This document shows, piece after piece, positions 29,108 through 38,218 of a stretch of 64,000 bases of DNA (the first letter of the stretch is position 1; each line of letters opens with the position of its first letter). The notes beneath the pieces are model-generated. The model saw only the letters and a list, made by a program, of their open reading frames with translations. It did not search any database and was not told the origin of the DNA. Origin of the DNA: Paenibacillus xerothermodurans. GTDB lineage: Bacteria > Bacillota > Bacilli > Paenibacillales > NBRC-103111. The stretch lies in the NCBI RefSeq assembly GCF_002220865.2, contig NZ_NHRJ02000002.1, positions 310,001 through 374,000 of the forward strand, written 5' to 3'. The translations under genes were made by a program, and so were the position numbers.

Positions 29108-30289
29108 TTACACAGGCGCAGGCAGCTGAATGTGAAATTCTGTGCCTTTGCCTTCCTCGCTCTCCACATGGATATGACCGCCATGCTCATGAATCGTGGT
29201 AAACACCTGGGTAAGCCCCATCCCGACTCCGTCTTCTTTTGTCGTAAAGAACGGTGTCCCCAGCAATTTGATTTTAGCCGCCGGCACACCGGAACCCGTA
29301 TCTCTCACTTTGATATGTATCATATTGTTTCTGTAAAAGTGTTCTAACGTAATTTCACCTTTGCCATCTATGGCTTCTATCGCATTCTTTAGTAGATTGA
29401 AAAATGCTTTTAGTATTAAGTTCTTTTTTCCCCGGAACTCCTTATCACAATTTTGAAAGTGCTTGTTCACTGTGACTTTGTAAAGCTGCTCTTGAAATAA
29501 GAAGATCAGCGATTCCAACTCGGAGCAGAGATTTATCATGACGTCCGGTTCATTGTTCAGATCCGGCTTCGCTACTTGAAGAAGATTGTTTAACGTTTTA
29601 ATAGCGTTATCCAGCTCCTCTACAACAATGGGTAAATACGGGTGAACCAATTCCTTTTCCAGCAGCTGCACGAACCCTTTTACCGCGGTCAGAGGGTTTC
29701 TTACTTCGTGTGCTATACCCGCCGCCATTTGGCCGATCGAGGATAGTTTTTCTAGATTATGTAACCGTCTTTCGGTCTGCTTTCGTTGAGTAATGTTCCT
29801 GACAATGATCTGTGCCAGGTTTTGACCGTCCATAGCATAAGGGGCCGCCATAACCTCAACATCGATCGTCTCTCCGTCGCTCTTCAGCATCCTTTGCTCC
29901 ATCAACTCCGTGACTTCGCCATTGAGAGCCGTCTCGAGCCGCTTCTTGTGTATCCCATGAAAGTCAGGATGTAAAAAACGGCTGAAGGCTTCGCCTATTA
30001 CCTGTTCGGGATATTTTAATCCAAGCAGATCGAATCCTGCCTGATTGATGTAAATCACCTTGTCGTCCTGCAGGACGAAGCAGCTATCCAATGAGTATTT
30101 CACAAGTTGGTAAAAATCCAAATTTGATTTTCCAAAGGCCAAAGAGATCAACTCCTGCTCAACAGTGACAAATAACTTCCGCTTTTTCAATTCTTTTTCC
30201 AATATTGCTTTGAAGTCATCGCTTAAATTCTCGAGTAAACATTTCGTGTAAACGTCTACAAGTTCCTGATCGCTGAAATTGTTAAGCAT
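29108..30289 (-). CDS. Sda-domain/PAS sensor histidine kinase (sporulation kinase-like)
   Basis: A 393-residue soluble kinase. Residues 5-39 (FSDQELVDVYTK, then NLSDDFKAILEKELKKRKL) match the helical hairpin of the sporulation antikinase Sda. A PAS domain follows (about 58-170), then HisKA with His194 in AAGIAHEVRNPLTAVKG and an HATPase with NLLKNAIEAI, RDTGSGVP and GVGMGLTQV. The layout after the Sda part is that of orphan sporulation kinases that phosphorylate Spo0F. The ATG at 30289 has TGAGGAT 5 nt upstream. No response regulator is adjacent. Confidence 0.85.
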   Translation of the reverse strand: MLNNFSDQELVDVYTKCLLENLSDDFKAILEKELKKRKLFVTVEQELISLAFGKSNLDFYQLVKYSLDSCFVLQDDKVIYINQAGFDLLGLKYPEQVIGEAFSRFLHPDFHGIHKKRLETALNGEVTELMEQRMLKSDGETIDVEVMAAPYAMDGQNLAQIIVRNITQRKQTERRLHNLEKLSSIGQMAAGIAHEVRNPLTAVKGFVQLLEKELVHPYLPIVVEELDNAIKTLNNLLQVAKPDLNNEPDVMINLCSELESLIFLFQEQLYKVTVNKHFQNCDKEFRGKKNLILKAFFNLLKNAIEAIDGKGEITLEHFYRNNMIHIKVRDTGSGVPAAKIKLLGTPFFTTKEDGVGMGLTQVFTTIHEHGGHIHVESEEGKGTEFHIQLPAPV

Positions 30290-30352
30290 CACTGATCCTC
30301 ACTAAATCACAATCTTATCCATAGGTGCTCTTATTTCTCTATTAATATAACA

Positions 30353-30358
30353 ATTATA
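30353..30358 (-). promoter_or_regulatory. Possible -10 element for the Sda-kinase gene
   Basis: A TATAAT sits about 64 nt before the kinase start on the minus strand, with no good -35 at the expected distance. The rest of the 30290-30566 interval contains no supportable gene. Confidence 0.3.
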
Positions 30359-30566
30359 TTGGTATCTCATACATGACCCGGAAAGGTTAACAGAGGCCAT
30401 GCATGGAGCTAAATCGTATGGCGGATAAACTAGATATTCTCAGGCTTACTTGTAACATTTTACTATACAACAAATCAAATTACGACCATTTTGTTACTTT
30501 CCCCACAATCTGTTGCATCACGCAAACGCTGCCACAATCTAGCAGCTTATCAGCCATGCATAACGC

Positions 30567-30596
30567 AAAAAACGGACAGAAGCATCGCTTCTGCCC
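30567..30596 (-). terminator. Intrinsic terminator of the tad operon
   Basis: GGACAGAAGC (30574-30583) pairs with GCTTCTGCCC (30587-30596, one G-U); TTTTTT follows on the minus strand. It lies 23 nt after the last tad gene. Confidence 0.8.
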
Positions 30597-30619
30597 ATTT
30601 GGCGTGTGGCATAGTAACC

Positions 30620-32506
30620 TTATGGAGAGACTACCGGGCTGTGCGTTCGGTCGCCGGGAGCTTCCTTATCAGCTTTATGAGGCGTCACTTTCCCCGTTTT
30701 AAAAATAAATTCGGTATTCGCGATCCGAATAATATCGCCCGCCTGCAAGGGATATATCCGATACGGCACCAATGCTTCTTCGTTGAGATCGGTGCCGTTG
30801 CGGGAGCCAAGATCTTTTATGTGCACAATATTATCTTCTTTTACGATCTCCGCATGAATCCGCGAAACACCTTCGACGTTGTGCTGCAAATCGACGTTTT
30901 GTCCAGCTCTGCCAATGACAAAGGAGGCCTTGGTGATTTCGCATTTCTGCAGCTCACCTGCTGTTGTCCATTGCAAATAGGGTGGTAGTGCTCCGGCTTC
31001 GTTTTTCGCTGCGGCTTGGCTCAACAATACAGTGCTGTCGGGCGGAGTTAGTACCGTGGTGCGCTGCTCAAGACTGCGGTAATAGGCTGGTGCAGCCTCA
31101 AACACGGACGCTGCACGCTCGCTCAGCTTGCTGTCCAATCGAGAATGCGACAGATCCCTGCCATGGCGATCGAGCACAGCCGCCGCGCTTGGAACCGCAG
31201 CTTGTTTAGGTTGTGCGGGGGTGAAGAAAGGCACCACATCGGCTCTCTGATTACGGTGGCCGAGAGTATCCGGTTCGCTGTGTCCTCCCCCGAAAGCCTG
31301 CCAAAACGCTTGATCATCCTCTTCCGGCATTGGCGGTTTCCAAATCCACAACACAATGAAAGCCAAGTTCACCACCAACACAGTTAAACCGGAGCAAATA
31401 AGCAACCACGGCTCGCCGCTCTGATCCAAATACAGCTTCCAAATCAGACATAAAGCAAGTACCCCCATCAACAACACAGGGAGTTTTAACTTCTGATGCT
31501 GATCCACACTGTCAGCCGGTTCATCCGCCATCGGCTCGTCTATAGCACCCGGCTTCAATTGAGCGTACCCAGCTGCCGGGGGGGCGAATGGCTGGGCTTC
31601 TGCTTTGGGCGCGGCTGGTGCGTCTTCTGGCGCCGTAGCATACGGCTTTGCGTGTAGCCCTCTTGCAACTGTTGAAGTGTCCGTTGGCGTGTAAGGTGTG
31701 TGGTCCGGTGGCCGTGCAGCCATCGCACCAGCAGGTGCCGGCGCGACCGACAGAAATTGGGCACCTGTTGTATTCAGGTTTTGTGGCACGATAAAATTAT
31801 CAATTCGCTTGGAATGTGAACCGTTCACACCTTCATCAGCCATCTGCGGCTGTCTCGCGCGACCGGTTATTCGCCCCGATTCCGTGTGAGAGGGATGAAT
31901 TCCCGCGGAGTAGTTCCCCGCTGCCAGCTGAGTCATGTGTTTCAGTAATAGCTGCTTCAGCACAGGTAGATTGAAGGAATCATCCATTAAGTAATTCATC
32001 AATTCCTGATAGCCATTTCCTGTTAGTTCGGTCACCTTATGCACAAGGCGGGAAGCCAGTTCCTGCAGTTCTGCCGGCAGGGGCTTCTTTTCCGGCAGCA
32101 CTTCCATAGGTATATATGTGAGCTGAAGATCGCTACCGTCCTCAGTGCAATAAATATAATCCTCTTGCAGTATATACCTGCTCTCCTGCAGCATGTACAC
32201 ATTACTCGCTGCAACGATATCAACGATCTGATACATAAACGAAAAAAATTGCTTGATCGTAAAGTGGTTAAAGCGCATCCAGTGAGTCAGCATCCGCTTT
32301 CCGGTAATGTTGTAGTAGAGCTTCATGTTTTGATCCCATTCCTCTACCTGAAGTTCGAGCAGGTGAGGTATTTTATTACTTACCATCATATTCACCTGAA
32401 AGGCCGACAGCTCCGACCTGTGCATTCCGCTTGGAGATGTAACCACCATAAAATGACCGTTCCGGGTGACAAAATCTATATCTAAGCCGTAGACATGTGC
32501 ATTCAT
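30620..32506 (-). CDS. DUF6382 and FHA domain membrane protein, last gene of the tad operon
   Basis: A 628-residue protein. The N-terminal 200 residues form a DUF6382-type cytoplasmic domain; a Pro/Ala-rich linker follows (about 230-335); two membrane helices lie near 345-395 (LPVLLMGVLALCLIWKLYL and VLVVNLAFIVLWIW); and a C-terminal FHA domain (about 540-610) shows FVIGRAGQNVDL, SRIHAEI and LGSRNGTDLN, the phosphothreonine-binding core. It may link the pilus machine to Ser/Thr phosphorylation (inference). AAAGGAGGG precedes the ATG. Confidence 0.82.
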   Translation of the reverse strand: MNAHVYGLDIDFVTRNGHFMVVTSPSGMHRSELSAFQVNMMVSNKIPHLLELQVEEWDQNMKLYYNITGKRMLTHWMRFNHFTIKQFFSFMYQIVDIVAASNVYMLQESRYILQEDYIYCTEDGSDLQLTYIPMEVLPEKKPLPAELQELASRLVHKVTELTGNGYQELMNYLMDDSFNLPVLKQLLLKHMTQLAAGNYSAGIHPSHTESGRITGRARQPQMADEGVNGSHSKRIDNFIVPQNLNTTGAQFLSVAPAPAGAMAARPPDHTPYTPTDTSTVARGLHAKPYATAPEDAPAAPKAEAQPFAPPAAGYAQLKPGAIDEPMADEPADSVDQHQKLKLPVLLMGVLALCLIWKLYLDQSGEPWLLICSGLTVLVVNLAFIVLWIWKPPMPEEDDQAFWQAFGGGHSEPDTLGHRNQRADVVPFFTPAQPKQAAVPSAAAVLDRHGRDLSHSRLDSKLSERAASVFEAAPAYYRSLEQRTTVLTPPDSTVLLSQAAAKNEAGALPPYLQWTTAGELQKCEITKASFVIGRAGQNVDLQHNVEGVSRIHAEIVKEDNIVHIKDLGSRNGTDLNEEALVPYRIYPLQAGDIIRIANTEFIFKTGKVTPHKADKEAPGDRTHSPVVSP

Positions 32507-32524
32507 TGGTCTCCCTCCTTTCGT

Positions 32525-33037
32525 TTAAATAGATTGCAGGTACGCAGTTACCGCTGCTGGAGCCACCGCCCACATGAACGGGAATCTAAGATGCTCCTTG
32601 GAGTTCGTGAGCGATTTCAGAAGCCGCCTGTCTTTGACAAGAAATAACACAGAGAAGAATCTCATGATCGCCAGCCCCCGCTCTTCCCATTCCCAGCGAC
32701 ACAGAAGAATCACACAGCTGATCAAAGCTGCATAGATCAACGAGTACATCACACTTTGCAACACAAACTCGGTTCCTACTAACGCTCCTAGCGCTGCAAA
32801 CAGCTTGACATCCCCTGCTCCTACAGCGTTAATAAGATATAAAATGAACAAGGGGATAAAGCCCAGCGCGGTGCCCAATAACGCATATGCCGCTCCGGAT
32901 ATACCCGCAAGCCACCAGTGTAGCAGCACACCTATGATACAACCTGAAGCGGTCAGATAATTGGGTATTTTTTGTTTGGTTATATCCGTGACGAAGGCTA
33001 ACGCCAGGAGTGCTCCGCTTACAATGTGAAAGATCAT
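32525..33037 (-). CDS. tadV: A24-family prepilin peptidase (TadV/CpaA type)
   Basis: A 170-residue polytopic aspartic protease. The two catalytic Asp are in AFVTDITKQKIPN and VGAGDVKLF. It processes the Flp pilin (and TadE-like) leaders on the inner face of the membrane. The ATG at 33037 overlaps the upstream TadE-like stop by 4 nt (ATGA). It lacks the N-terminal methylase domain of GspO-type peptidases, as expected for tad systems. Confidence 0.9.
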   Translation of the reverse strand: MIFHIVSGALLALAFVTDITKQKIPNYLTASGCIIGVLLHWWLAGISGAAYALLGTALGFIPLFILYLINAVGAGDVKLFAALGALVGTEFVLQSVMYSLIYAALISCVILLCRWEWEERGLAIMRFFSVLFLVKDRRLLKSLTNSKEHLRFPFMWAVAPAAVTAYLQSI

Positions 33038-33708
33038 CCTGCTGCACCCACCCATGCCCGTTCATAAGCCTTCTTGCGGATGATCACTGTCTTGCGAAAG
33101 AACGGCACATGCAGCGGGAGTTCATACTGCGCCTCAACGCCGACGAACGCCTCTTCCGTGTTATTCAAGTCGGGCAGTATGACATTGGTTACCTTCAGCC
33201 GATCCATATTCAACCTCGTCTTATTCGCATACACTCCAACCAAAGGTGCAAAAGTGCTATTCAAAATAGGCTGATAGGCATCCCTCACCTGTTTCTTGGC
33301 TTCTTCCGTACCGGATTGGCTCAGTGCTTCCAGCTGCTGTCGATGCGTTTTTTCCCACCCCATTACTTTTACTAACGGCTCCGGTATCCACTGCTCATAG
33401 TCCTGAACAAATTGTTCAGTGTCTGCGGCTGTTTGATTCACAGCCTTAACCCGGCCTATCGCTTGATCTAGCCATACGCTGACGGCGCTTTGATCCCATT
33501 GATTTTTCGCTTGCGCGTAAAGCAAATCGACGGGGTACATGTTGACTGCCAGAACTTTGGTCGTCTCTGATACTGCGGACTGCAGCGCCATCTCGGCGAG
33601 CGAAATTTGAATGAATGCTATAAGCATTAATATGAAGGAGAGAAATAAAGGCAGCACCAACGCTGCCTCCAGTACAATACCCCCTTCGTCGTCACGTATT
33701 ATTTTCAC
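33034..33708 (-). CDS. TadE-like pseudopilin
   Basis: A 224-residue protein with a short positively charged N-terminus (GGIVLEAALVLPLFL with the pilin-type Glu), one hydrophobic helix, and a periplasm-side (outside) helical body. The GTG at 33708 has AGAGGAGG 6 nt upstream and gives a TadE-like leader; a GTG at 33744 has no site. TadE-family proteins are minor pseudopilins of the tad machine. Confidence 0.8.
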   Translation of the reverse strand: MKIIRDDEGGIVLEAALVLPLFLSFILMLIAFIQISLAEMALQSAVSETTKVLAVNMYPVDLLYAQAKNQWDQSAVSVWLDQAIGRVKAVNQTAADTEQFVQDYEQWIPEPLVKVMGWEKTHRQQLEALSQSGTEEAKKQVRDAYQPILNSTFAPLVGVYANKTRLNMDRLKVTNVILPDLNNTEEAFVGVEAQYELPLHVPFFRKTVIIRKKAYERAWVGAAG

Positions 33709-33747
33709 GCGCAGCCTCCTCTTCACACCGTTTTTTCTAATCACTGG

Positions 33748-36084
33748 TTAATAGGCCATAACTCCAGTCTTGGTCATATGGCAGCGGTCACTCACCACTT
33801 GACACGAGTACAACCCGGAAGCGCCAAGCAGTTTCATCACGCTGGGCAGAAACCATAGTTTCACTGACGAGGCGGCAGTGCCCGACAGATAAGTGGTGCC
33901 ATGCTCCAATGAAGTGCCCGTGTTCAACTGAATCAACGCCTGCAGTCTCGACAGCATCACCGCATCTCGACTGTGGAGCAACAAGAAAACGCGCAAGTAA
34001 TCTTTGTACGATAAGCTGATCGCACTTCCTAACTTCTTCGATAGCGGCACAGCCTCACCATCAATCAGCTTAGTCATGTCCATGTGCGCTTGCATGGCGC
34101 CTTCCGCGACAGCGGCCAAAAGCATCGCGAGCGGGGAACCCACGTTCATAGCTTGAATATGCGGCTCGGTAAGCGCCTCTGCCGTGCCCACAGCAAGTCG
34201 AAAGGCGAACATTTCCGCATACGCAGCCGCATAGTTGCCGGCGCAAGAGCTCGCCCCGTATAGCAGATATTCAAGCTCCTGATTAACCAGGGCGTGACTC
34301 TCTGGTTGGGACAGTTCTTTGGACTGTTTCGCTTGTCCTGACGCGTCCTTCTCTAATCCTAAGGTTCGATAGCTGAACTTACTAATGGCATACTCATCCA
34401 CATAAAATTCATCCCGTACTTCGGTCAACAGCCCCTCCAATGATGCAACTAGATTCATCGCGCTTGCCCCGGCTTTATCAGCGTCTTCCACATTTATTTC
34501 CGGCACCGGCTGAGCCATGTCTGTGCTTTTATTCAAGGTCATGTAAGCTTGGTAGAAACCTGTGCTTCCTGCCGCCGGATCGCCCTGCAGCGCGGTGTAG
34601 TGCTCTTTGAACGGGTCCGCCGCATTCACTAAGCTGCAAACGCCCATAACCCGTGTTACTTGGTCGAGATAGGGCTGCGCCTTTTGCCGCTGCTCGCTCT
34701 TGGAACTATTAGCAGCGGTTTGTTTATTTGTGCGCTGACTCTCCTTTTGTCCTTGTCTAACGAACAGATCATTTGCCTTCTGCCAAAATGACTGAATAGC
34801 TCCATCTGCATTCTGGTAGTTCTGTGCGTCAAAGAGCAGGACGCTGCCAAGCTGCGCTTGGAGTCCGGAGAAGAGCGCCACGACAGATGCCGCCTCGCTG
34901 CCATACTCGTCTAATTCCTGCCGTTGTATGATGTCGATAGATTGGAACACTTCGTTCGGCTTGTAGGCTCCGGTTGAAGCGTTTTGGGTTTGAACGGTAC
35001 GCAATTCTGTGTTCAATTGATCGTTCGCTGTCTTAGCCTTGTTAATAGCTTCGTCGAATGCAGTCAGGTGCGCCTTTAAGTCACTCAGGTCTCCAGTGGA
35101 TTTCAATTTGAGCATAGCCAGCAATTCAGTGTACTTGATGACGTCCTCGAGCAGCTGATCCAAAGCGCTGATCTTATCCGTCAGATCAGACATCTGGGTT
35201 TTTAGGGCATCTTTAGTGTCCCGTAATCTGCCTAAAGCAGCAGCTGATGCATTGCCCGCCGCGATTAAATCAGCGATCTTATCGTTCGTCTTTTCCAGCT
35301 GTTGTTTCAACTCTGTGAGATCTGCCTTGGCAGCGGTCAATGATTGCCGTACCTCCGCGACCGTGTGAATGCCGACTCTGGCGCTAAGCTCGTTCAGCTC
35401 GGCCAGATGGCTTTGATAAAAAGGATGCACCGCAGCTGCCTTGGCATGAATATTTTTCCATTCCCTCCATGCGCGGTCCAGATGGCCGTTCCGTTCATCC
35501 AGAAGAGCTTCAATTTTCACAGCATTTTTCGAATAGTCAGAAGCTTGCCGCAGGTTCGTGGCCAGTCCTGTTTTCTTGAATTTATCAGCGATTTCAAGCG
35601 AATAAATCATCGGTGCCCGGTATTTCATTTCCTCCAATATTTGCTTTTTTAGGACCATGTGGTTTGCAAGAGAGTACATCGATGTAATGCTCGTATTACT
35701 CGGCTCTACACGCTGGTCGATAAAGCCGAAATGTTCGGCGGCGACCGATCCGGACATGTTCTCAGACACGGTCTTAACAAACATTTCTTTCGTTTTTTCA
35801 TCTCCCTGATCCAGCGCGTACAGACCATACTGCTGCAGCCCGGGGGAAAAAGCGGAAAGTGTCGATCGGACGCCGGCTTTTACCGCATTTTCAGACTCCT
35901 TCTCTGCCACCTTCAAACGGGCAAAATCGATCAGCAGAGCACAGAACAGAAATATCGGAACCAAAATCATAATCAAATAGAGCGAGACGGCGCCGTGTTG
36001 TTCAGTCACGAATGCTTTCAACCGTTTCAGACTAGCTCCTCCTTTGCCGTCTGTTTTCCTGCGGGCACCCGAACAATTATTCAT
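33748..36084 (-). CDS. Large TadG-like protein
   Basis: A 778-residue protein with one N-terminal membrane helix (GAVSLYLIMILVPIFLFCALL) after a basic leader, then a long extracellular part. Residues about 245-345 form a coiled coil (ADLTELKQQLEKTNDKIADL and following). Start: the ATG at 36084 overlaps the upstream gene and has no binding site, whereas AAAGGAGG lies 7 nt before a CTG at 36030, and a TTG lies at 36021. The annotated start is therefore doubtful. The length is much greater than that of common TadG proteins; no von Willebrand domain is obvious. Confidence 0.72.
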   Translation of the reverse strand: MNNCSGARRKTDGKGGASLKRLKAFVTEQHGAVSLYLIMILVPIFLFCALLIDFARLKVAEKESENAVKAGVRSTLSAFSPGLQQYGLYALDQGDEKTKEMFVKTVSENMSGSVAAEHFGFIDQRVEPSNTSITSMYSLANHMVLKKQILEEMKYRAPMIYSLEIADKFKKTGLATNLRQASDYSKNAVKIEALLDERNGHLDRAWREWKNIHAKAAAVHPFYQSHLAELNELSARVGIHTVAEVRQSLTAAKADLTELKQQLEKTNDKIADLIAAGNASAAALGRLRDTKDALKTQMSDLTDKISALDQLLEDVIKYTELLAMLKLKSTGDLSDLKAHLTAFDEAINKAKTANDQLNTELRTVQTQNASTGAYKPNEVFQSIDIIQRQELDEYGSEAASVVALFSGLQAQLGSVLLFDAQNYQNADGAIQSFWQKANDLFVRQGQKESQRTNKQTAANSSKSEQRQKAQPYLDQVTRVMGVCSLVNAADPFKEHYTALQGDPAAGSTGFYQAYMTLNKSTDMAQPVPEINVEDADKAGASAMNLVASLEGLLTEVRDEFYVDEYAISKFSYRTLGLEKDASGQAKQSKELSQPESHALVNQELEYLLYGASSCAGNYAAAYAEMFAFRLAVGTAEALTEPHIQAMNVGSPLAMLLAAVAEGAMQAHMDMTKLIDGEAVPLSKKLGSAISLSYKDYLRVFLLLHSRDAVMLSRLQALIQLNTGTSLEHGTTYLSGTAASSVKLWFLPSVMKLLGASGLYSCQVVSDRCHMTKTGVMAY

Positions 36085-37069
36085 GTACGACGATCACAAT
36101 GCCCTGGCGCTCCAATTCCTGGCGTAAGCCTGCAGACAGCTTCACCTGTGTGTGCTTTGATTGTTTAAAAAAATGCCACACAACCCCTTTCACCGCACCG
36201 TTGGTGAGCAGTTCCTTGTCTTTAGGTAGCTGTTCGCCTCGCAGTTGACTTTCGCTGAACGTATAAAATGCTTGGTGCGCCACAGCATTACCGTCGAGCG
36301 CATCTACCACACGCTGCGTGGTGGGATTGACCTGCACCGTTTGCTCGGTGCCGGTGACCAGCGTCTGCAAATATCGGGCGGCACTGTTATGACTATTTAT
36401 AACCACCGGTGCCTCAGGTACTGTCTGGGGCTCCACCATTGTTTGCAGTGCAGCTGCAGGTTCAATGCGGCCTTGAATCTCCTGAATAAATGTGCGTGTG
36501 AGATCCACTAAGCGGATGGTTTCCACCGGGTCCACCACCTGTGCTTGTGCGTTGGACTCCACGTCCTTAGCCAGCTTGTTCTCCACGTAGGTTGGAGAGT
36601 GGAAAGGTTTCGTCAGGTCCACGCTTACTTCACGCATGATTCCGCTGTTACGATAGCGCATCAGACCTTGCCACTCTGACGCAAGTACCGCAGCCGCCCG
36701 TTGCAATTTGCCCTCCGGCCCTGTCCCGCCGGACGGTCCTTTGGCAGGCAGGGAAATCTCCGCAGCGCGATTCGGAATGACAAATCGAAAGAGATCGGAC
36801 ACGCTGTCATTATGCAGCCGCCAATACAGTCCATCGTCCTCGCCCAAGGCGAAAGCTCCGGTGATAGGGTCTTTTTTGCTGTTGTCCCATACGAATGCCG
36901 CCCTGTCAGCAGCGAGACCGGCTGATTGATACGCGGACGCCGTTTGAAAGACATACACCGCCAGGAACAGCAGTGCGATTGTGCTAAGCAGTATGGTGGG
37001 CAGCACGAAGCTTGCTTCAATGGTAAAACTGCCTTGTGTATCACGGAACCATTTGAACTTCTTCAACAT
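36077..37069 (-). CDS. TadE/TadG-like pilus assembly protein
   Basis: A 330-residue protein with a class III-like leader: GSFTIEASFVLPTILLSTIA, with Glu five residues after the likely cleavage Gly/Ser, then a single hydrophobic helix and an extracellular body. The ATG at 37069 has only a weak site (GGGCAA); it lies 17 nt after the Flp pilin stop, so coupling is likely. It overlaps the next gene if that gene begins at 36084. Confidence 0.75.
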   Translation of the reverse strand: MLKKFKWFRDTQGSFTIEASFVLPTILLSTIALLFLAVYVFQTASAYQSAGLAADRAAFVWDNSKKDPITGAFALGEDDGLYWRLHNDSVSDLFRFVIPNRAAEISLPAKGPSGGTGPEGKLQRAAAVLASEWQGLMRYRNSGIMREVSVDLTKPFHSPTYVENKLAKDVESNAQAQVVDPVETIRLVDLTRTFIQEIQGRIEPAAALQTMVEPQTVPEAPVVINSHNSAARYLQTLVTGTEQTVQVNPTTQRVVDALDGNAVAHQAFYTFSESQLRGEQLPKDKELLTNGAVKGVVWHFFKQSKHTQVKLSAGLRQELERQGIVIVVHE

Positions 37070-37085
37070 CAAAGTATTGCCCAGA

Positions 37086-37319
37086 TCATGGAGTCTGAGG
37101 GCTGATTGAGTCCGCATCGCCTTTAATGCTGCCGGACTGGTTGGTGATTTCAGTGTTCGCATTTGTGAATAACCCTTCCACCCACTGCATAATCCACTTA
37201 CGAAAGGCTATGGCAATGATCACTAACACCGCCACGATCAACAAAATTTCAAGCGTACCTAATCCGTCCTCTTCCTCCCAGAACTTCCGCACTACCTCAT
37301 TGATTTGTTGCAACATCAT
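37086..37319 (-). CDS. flp: Flp/Fap type IVb pilin
   Basis: A 77-residue pilin. The leader ends EEEDG, followed by LGTLEILLIVAVLVIIAIAF, with Glu at +5 of the mature protein and a hydrophobic assembly helix. The C-terminus is short and polar, as in Flp pilins. The ATG at 37319 follows CGGAGAG by about 5 nt; a GTG at 37325 touches that site. It is the structural subunit of the tad locus. Confidence 0.9.
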   Translation of the reverse strand: MMLQQINEVVRKFWEEEDGLGTLEILLIVAVLVIIAIAFRKWIMQWVEGLFTNANTEITNQSGSIKGDADSISPQTP

Positions 37320-37344
37320 TCGCACTCTCCGATCAAATTTATTG

Positions 37345-38211
37345 TTAGCCCATCATCAATACCGCAGGGGCGGCTACGACAACCATGACCACCAGAAATA
37401 TAAGCACCATTGGAAAAACCATCTTGGACGATGCTTCTTCTCCGAGCGTCTTGGCGAGCGACTTGCGCTTCTCCCATAGAGTGAAGGATAGCTCCTTCAA
37501 CGACATGACCAATTCATCGCCGCCCCTTTTGTAATTCAGCAGCAAAGTAGTTGTAAATAACGACACCTCTTGCACACCACAGCGTTTATTAAAGTCTTCC
37601 ATCGACTTCGCAAACGACGCGTTCATGCCAATTTCATGTGCAGCTTGTGCAAGCTCGGTGAACAGCGGGCTGTCCGCCACACTTGCCCGACTCTCGACGC
37701 AGCGCAGCAGCGCTTTTTGGACCGTTTCTCCCGCATTCACCAACAAAACGATTTGATTTAACATCTCCGGCAGCTCGAGCAGCATCGATCTCTTTCTCTT
37801 CTGCAGCCGCCCTGTGAGCTCTTTGAATAACACGAATGGCATAAGCGAGATTAGAATGCAGCAATACAGCAATGTCTCGACGCCGCCTTCGGATGCCCAT
37901 GCAAGTAACGTACTGCCGATGAGCGCCACCATGATGAGAGACAGCACGTGAGCCGCAAAACATTTAGTCCGGGCCAGCGCAGTTTTACTGCCATGTAGAC
38001 CTACCATCAGTTGATGAATCCGAGCCAGCGTGTCTGACAGATGATCTGTCAATCTGAGTCGATCCATCAGCCAAAAGGAGCAGGGCGCCAGAACCGACAT
38101 CTTTATGTACTGCCGATGCTGCCTCACAAATCCCTTGTATTTCGCAGAAGCGAGTGACAACAGAAAGACCACTAACAGTAATTCAAATCCAAGCAGTACT
38201 AGCATAGCCAA
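37345..38211 (-). CDS. tadC: Tad secretion system inner-membrane protein TadC
   Basis: A 288-residue GspF-fold protein with an N-terminal membrane helix, a cytoplasmic T2SSF helical domain (MLLELPEMLNQIVLLVNAGE, SMEDFNKRCGVQEV) and a C-terminal hydrophobic pair (MVFPMVLIFLVVMVVVAAP). With TadB it forms the membrane platform for the CpaF ATPase. Starts 7 nt after the tadB stop. Confidence 0.88.
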   Translation of the reverse strand: MAMLVLLGFELLLVVFLLSLASAKYKGFVRQHRQYIKMSVLAPCSFWLMDRLRLTDHLSDTLARIHQLMVGLHGSKTALARTKCFAAHVLSLIMVALIGSTLLAWASEGGVETLLYCCILISLMPFVLFKELTGRLQKRKRSMLLELPEMLNQIVLLVNAGETVQKALLRCVESRASVADSPLFTELAQAAHEIGMNASFAKSMEDFNKRCGVQEVSLFTTTLLLNYKRGGDELVMSLKELSFTLWEKRKSLAKTLGEEASSKMVFPMVLIFLVVMVVVAAPAVLMMG

Positions 38212-38218
38212 ATGCCAC

